A stretch of DNA of 8,774 bases from an uncultured Acidaminococcus sp. (lineage in GTDB: Bacteria; Bacillota; Negativicutes; Acidaminococcales; Acidaminococcaceae): assembly GCA_900770265.1 (NCBI GenBank), contig CAAGJR010000025.1:1-8774 (forward strand), in the 5' to 3' direction. Below, one piece after another: positions 5,813 through 8,774 of this stretch (the stretch's first letter is position 1; every line of letters begins with the position of its first letter). The position numbers and the translations under genes were made by a program. The notes under the pieces were generated by a model. That model was not told the DNA's origin. It did not search any database and was given only the letters and a program-made list of their open reading frames with translations.

Positions 5813-7576
5813 TTATTTCTTTACGAAAGTGTCGAACTCTCTGATGGCACGAGGCAGCAGCATTTGATGGAACGGGCAGATGCTTTCCGGATTCTGGTAA
5901 GCAGCTTCCGTGAAGGCCACCACATAGTCACGCAGTTTGTTCATATCCACGATTTCGTCCACCAGACCCAGTTCGGCGCAAACTTTCGGACGGGATTTGG
6001 TGTAGAAAGCCTGGATCAGCGCATTCATCTTGTCGATGGTCGGCTGCAGATCCTTGCCGGCTTTCCGGTCTTTGGCCAGTCTCCGGGAGTACATGGCCGT
6101 AGCAGCGGTTTCACCGTTCATAACGGCGATTTCCGTAGCGGCAGTACCGATGGAGAAGGCGTTGGTGTCGTTGCCCTGCGGGCCACCCAGTACATAGTGG
6201 GCAGCAGCCGTACCCTTTCTCAGGGTGATTTCGAATTGCGGGATCTTGGAGCTCTGGATGGAGTAGATCAGGGATTGGCCCAGACCCAGCAGTTCGGCTT
6301 TTTCAGCATCGTTGCCTACGTCGATACCCGTGGTGTCCTGGATCCAGACGATGGGCAGACGGTCTCTGGTGCACAGAGCGACGAATTCGTTCATCTTCAT
6401 CAGGCCCTGGCGATACAGCTTGCCGCCGATACCGACGGAGCCGGCAGCCTTGTATTCAGGGTAGTTCATCAGCAGGCCCTGGACGTTGGCTACAACGCCG
6501 ACCAGCAGGCCGTTGACTTTGGCCATGCCCGTAACCATTTCGGGGCCATAGCCTTTCTTGTATTCCTTGAATTCGCTGTTATCGAACAGGCGGGCGATAA
6601 CGTTGTAGATATCGTAAGCCCGTTTGTCGTTCAGCGGAACCATGCTGTACAGATCGTCAGCCGGGAAAGCCGGTTCTTTCGGATCGTCCACACGGAAGAA
6701 TTCAGGATCGTATTTCGGCAGCATGCCTACATACTTCTTGATGCCTTCCAGTACGCCTTCTTCAGAAGCGTACACTTCGCGGATGAAACCGGTTTCGGTG
6801 TAATGGATATCGACAGCTCCCGGAGGTTCGGTCTTGCCGGAACGATCCACCATGTCAGCGATTTCGTTGGCATATTCCATATCCACATGGCCTTTGGGGT
6901 TCATGCCGCCCATGATACCGGCACCGCCTACAGCCATGTTGGCTTTTTCATGAGCGATGATCACGGTCGGGCTGATGGAATGGTAGCCGCCGCCGGCAGG
7001 GTTCGTACCGTAGATACCTACGATGACGGGAACACCCAGCTGGTTCAGTTCAGCATTGCGGAAGAAAGGAGTACCGCCGCCGCGACGGTTCGGGTAAACC
7101 TTTTCCTGTTCATCGAATTTAACGCCGGAGCAGTTCAGCACATACACCAGAGGAATGTGCAGGGTCTTGGCGGTATCGGAAGCCCGCAGCAGGCATTCAG
7201 CCTGACCGGGGACCCAGGCGCCGGCCAGCTTCTTGTTATCGGAAGCAATGACCACGCACCATTTGCCGTTCACACGGCCCAGGCCTTTCAGCACGCCCAC
7301 GGAACCGTTCTTGTTGCCCTGGGGGTTGAACAGGCTGTTCAGCGGTCTCCAGGTGCCCGGTTCCACCAGTTTTTCCAGTCTCTGGCGGGCGGTCAGTTCG
7401 CCTCTCTTGTTGACGTCAGCGTCAGCTTTGCCGGCATCCTGCGCTTGTTTGATCAGCGCATGGATCTCGTCTTCGATTTTCTTCAGTTTTTCGGTATTGT
7501 CAGCATCTGCTTTTTTCAGCGGTTTGCCTACTTGAGGCAGGTGTTGGAAATATCTAGGCATAGAGTAGAAACCCAT
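5813..7576 (-). CDS. gcdA: Glutaconyl-CoA decarboxylase, alpha (carboxyltransferase) subunit
   Basis: GcdA moves the carboxyl group of glutaconyl-CoA to biotin on the decarboxylase complex, giving crotonyl-CoA; the membrane beta subunit then releases CO2 and pumps Na+ out. The 587 residues equal the length of A. fermentans GcdA. It has the two-domain carboxyltransferase architecture. The N-terminal crotonase-like domain (about 60-300) contains RRGGGTPFF (164-172) and the glycine-rich NPAGGGYH (192-199). The C-terminal domain (about 310-560) contains GSVGIGGKLYRQG (379-391), IQDTTGIDVGNDAE (412-425) and RKGTAAAHYVLGGP (453-466). There is no biotin-carrier lysine motif and no membrane segment, in keeping with those functions sitting on the other subunits (gcdB, gcdC, gcdD), which are not in this window. 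GGGAGGAAG (7584-7592) precedes the ATG; the gap after gctB is 30 nt. Identity is near certain. Confidence 0.97.
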   Translation of the reverse strand: MGFYSMPRYFQHLPQVGKPLKKADADNTEKLKKIEDEIHALIKQAQDAGKADADVNKRGELTARQRLEKLVEPGTWRPLNSLFNPQGNKNGSVGVLKGLGRVNGKWCVVIASDNKKLAGAWVPGQAECLLRASDTAKTLHIPLVYVLNCSGVKFDEQEKVYPNRRGGGTPFFRNAELNQLGVPVIVGIYGTNPAGGGYHSISPTVIIAHEKANMAVGGAGIMGGMNPKGHVDMEYANEIADMVDRSGKTEPPGAVDIHYTETGFIREVYASEEGVLEGIKKYVGMLPKYDPEFFRVDDPKEPAFPADDLYSMVPLNDKRAYDIYNVIARLFDNSEFKEYKKGYGPEMVTGMAKVNGLLVGVVANVQGLLMNYPEYKAAGSVGIGGKLYRQGLMKMNEFVALCTRDRLPIVWIQDTTGIDVGNDAEKAELLGLGQSLIYSIQSSKIPQFEITLRKGTAAAHYVLGGPQGNDTNAFSIGTAATEIAVMNGETAATAMYSRRLAKDRKAGKDLQPTIDKMNALIQAFYTKSRPKVCAELGLVDEIVDMNKLRDYVVAFTEAAYQNPESICPFHQMLLPRAIREFDTFVKK

Positions 7577-7606
7577 TTGAATTCTTCCTCCCGAATGGTT
7601 TATGGA

Positions 7607-8410
7607 TTATTTTGCTTCCGGAGCGGGGACTTTGATGAAAGCCTGGCCCGGGTCGATTTCTTCACGGATCAGTTTGATGACGGCAGGATCAGGCGGTTCC
7701 AGTTCAACAGCTTGGGAAACATCCAGATCGAAGCCCGTGTTTTCCAGTACATCTTCCGGAGAAGAAGAAGGATAGTAGGCAGCCAGGTACATCCGTTTGG
7801 TCTTGGCATCGAATTTCAGGATGCCTTTATCGGTTACGACCAGTTGCGGACCTACATCGCCGGGCAGACCCAGTCTTTCACGTCCGCCAGGGCCGTCGAT
7901 CCAGCCCGGGCTGGTCACATAGTCGATCTGTTTCATGAATCTGCGTTTTTCATGCTGCATCATGATGATCGTGTTGGAGTACGTAGCAATGCCGTTGGCG
8001 CCGCCGGACCCGGTGAAACGGGTTTTCGGATGATGGTAGTCACCGATGGACGTGGAGTTCACGTTGCCGTACGGGTCGATCTGAGCACCGCCGATGAAGG
8101 CGATCAGACGGTTGGCCTTGTGCAGGTATTCGTTGATTTCGAAGCCAACGAACCGGACGTTCGGCCAGATGCAGCCGCAGTGAGCCATGAACCGCAGGTC
8201 ACCTACGGAACGGGGAACTTCAACAGGGGAGCAGTCCATCAGACCACTTTCCACGATGATATGGCAGTCAGGAGCATACACTCTCTTGGCCACGCTGGCG
8301 CCGATCAGAGGCAGGCCGGTACCAACGGTTACGACCTGACCATTTTTGATCTGCTTGGCAATGGTCACAGCCTGCATTTCTTTATTGGTATAATTCGTGT
8401 AATCAGCCAT
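7607..8410 (-). CDS. gctB: Glutaconate CoA-transferase, subunit B
   Basis: GctB is the catalytic beta subunit of the class I CoA-transferase that puts CoA on (R)-2-hydroxyglutarate, with acetyl-CoA or glutaconyl-CoA as donor. The 267 residues are about the known length. Glu54, the active-site residue that forms the enzyme-CoA thioester in A. fermentans, is at position 54 here in IIVESGLMD. A glycine-rich loop, VGTGLPLIGA (29-38), precedes it, and GSGGANGIATYSN (about 134-146) fits the CoA-binding region. The ATG is 2 nt past the gctA stop codon, with GGAGG (8421-8425) inside the end of gctA, so the two subunits are probably translationally coupled. Identity is near certain. Confidence 0.97.
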   Translation of the reverse strand: MADYTNYTNKEMQAVTIAKQIKNGQVVTVGTGLPLIGASVAKRVYAPDCHIIVESGLMDCSPVEVPRSVGDLRFMAHCGCIWPNVRFVGFEINEYLHKANRLIAFIGGAQIDPYGNVNSTSIGDYHHPKTRFTGSGGANGIATYSNTIIMMQHEKRRFMKQIDYVTSPGWIDGPGGRERLGLPGDVGPQLVVTDKGILKFDAKTKRMYLAAYYPSSSPEDVLENTGFDLDVSQAVELEPPDPAVIKLIREEIDPGQAFIKVPAPEAK

Positions 8411-8412
8411 TG

Positions 8413-8774
8413 TTATTTGTCCTCCTTCGTCATGTCGATATGATAGCCCAGACCAGGAACAACCTTCAGGTTGATCAGACGGGTAGCACCTAGTTTGTTC
8501 AGGTATTCGTCATGATCTTTCACGTCGAAGATCCATTCTTTGCAGAAGGCATCGAAGTCTTCCTGGGTCTTGCTGACCACGTCATAGACTTTCAGGAACG
8601 GGTTATCATAGTCGTACAGGCCATAGCACTGAGAAGGATGAGCACCGTAAGGAGCCAGCACCACAGCATCTACGCACATGCCGGGGATATCGTTCTTCGT
8701 GGGATCTCTGCGGATTTCTTCATTGCTGATGATTTCTTCGCAGGTAACGATGGTGTATTTAGCAGCTTCGGCAA
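8413..8774 (-). CDS. gctA: Glutaconate CoA-transferase, subunit A, C-terminal part (runs off the right edge)
   Basis: Only the last 119 codons are in the window, and the frame stays open to the right edge, so the start is outside. The visible sequence begins AEAAKYTIVTCEEI and continues through DIPGMCVDAVVLAPYGAHPS and GLYDYDNPFLKVYD to the C-terminus GLGYHIDMTKEDK, which is how I recall A. fermentans GctA ending. This alpha subunit forms the hetero-octameric transferase with GctB, which supplies the catalytic glutamate. An internal ATG (8679) could be mistaken for a start, but the conserved sequence clearly extends upstream of it. As the first gene of the known operon, its promoter should lie just beyond the window. 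Confidence 0.95.
   Translation of the reverse strand, partial: AEAAKYTIVTCEEIISNEEIRRDPTKNDIPGMCVDAVVLAPYGAHPSQCYGLYDYDNPFLKVYDVVSKTQEDFDAFCKEWIFDVKDHDEYLNKLGATRLINLKVVPGLGYHIDMTKEDK

Noticed and set aside
5864..8443. Plus-strand open frame of 859 codons
   Set aside because: It is the exact codon complement of gcdA and gctB, runs through their intergenic gap, has no recognisable domain, and is explained by absence of TTA, CTA and TCA codons in the sense genes.

Overview
The window is a stretch of a Negativicutes (Gram-negative-type Firmicutes) chromosome, almost certainly Acidaminococcus. Its right two-thirds carry the hydroxyglutarate operon for glutamate fermentation in the arrangement known from Acidaminococcus fermentans: gctA-gctB-gcdA-hgdC-hgdA-hgdB, all on the minus strand. 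The proteins match the A. fermentans enzymes, as I remember them, over nearly their full lengths, and known functional residues fall at the published positions (GctB Glu54; HgdC Cys127 and Cys166). Scattered substitutions against the remembered A. fermentans sequences suggest another strain or species of the genus. I cannot settle which.

Layout from left to right. 1-732 (minus): the N-terminal 244 codons of a YfcC/DcuC-type membrane carrier, running off the left edge. 733-920: a divergent intergenic region with two back-to-back sigma70-type promoters and a 17-bp palindrome inside the rightward promoter. 921-2255 (plus): an acetyl-CoA hydrolase/transferase family protein starting at TTG, with a glycine where the family's catalytic glutamate is expected. 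2256-2378: a convergent intergenic region with two perfect hairpins (the one next to hgdB is a classic minus-strand terminator) flanking a block of four degenerate 7-bp repeats. 2379-8774 (minus): hgdB, hgdA, hgdC, gcdA, gctB and the C-terminal end of gctA, tightly packed with gaps of 2 to 38 nt.

How the operon works. GctAB moves CoA from acetyl-CoA (or glutaconyl-CoA) onto (R)-2-hydroxyglutarate. HgdC, an ATP-driven [4Fe-4S] activator, fires one high-energy electron into HgdAB. HgdAB then dehydrates 2-hydroxyglutaryl-CoA to glutaconyl-CoA by a ketyl-radical route. GcdA, the carboxyltransferase subunit of the sodium-pumping glutaconyl-CoA decarboxylase, takes the carboxyl group off to give crotonyl-CoA. 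The other Gcd subunits (membrane and biotin-carrier), 2-hydroxyglutarate dehydrogenase and the operon promoter are not in the window.

Nothing here is a wholly new system. The points most worth a second look are the glutamate-less CoA-transferase homologue beside the classic CoA-transferase operon, its promoter palindrome, the hairpin over the hgdC stop codon, and the identical 14-nt junctions at the two subunit-pair boundaries.
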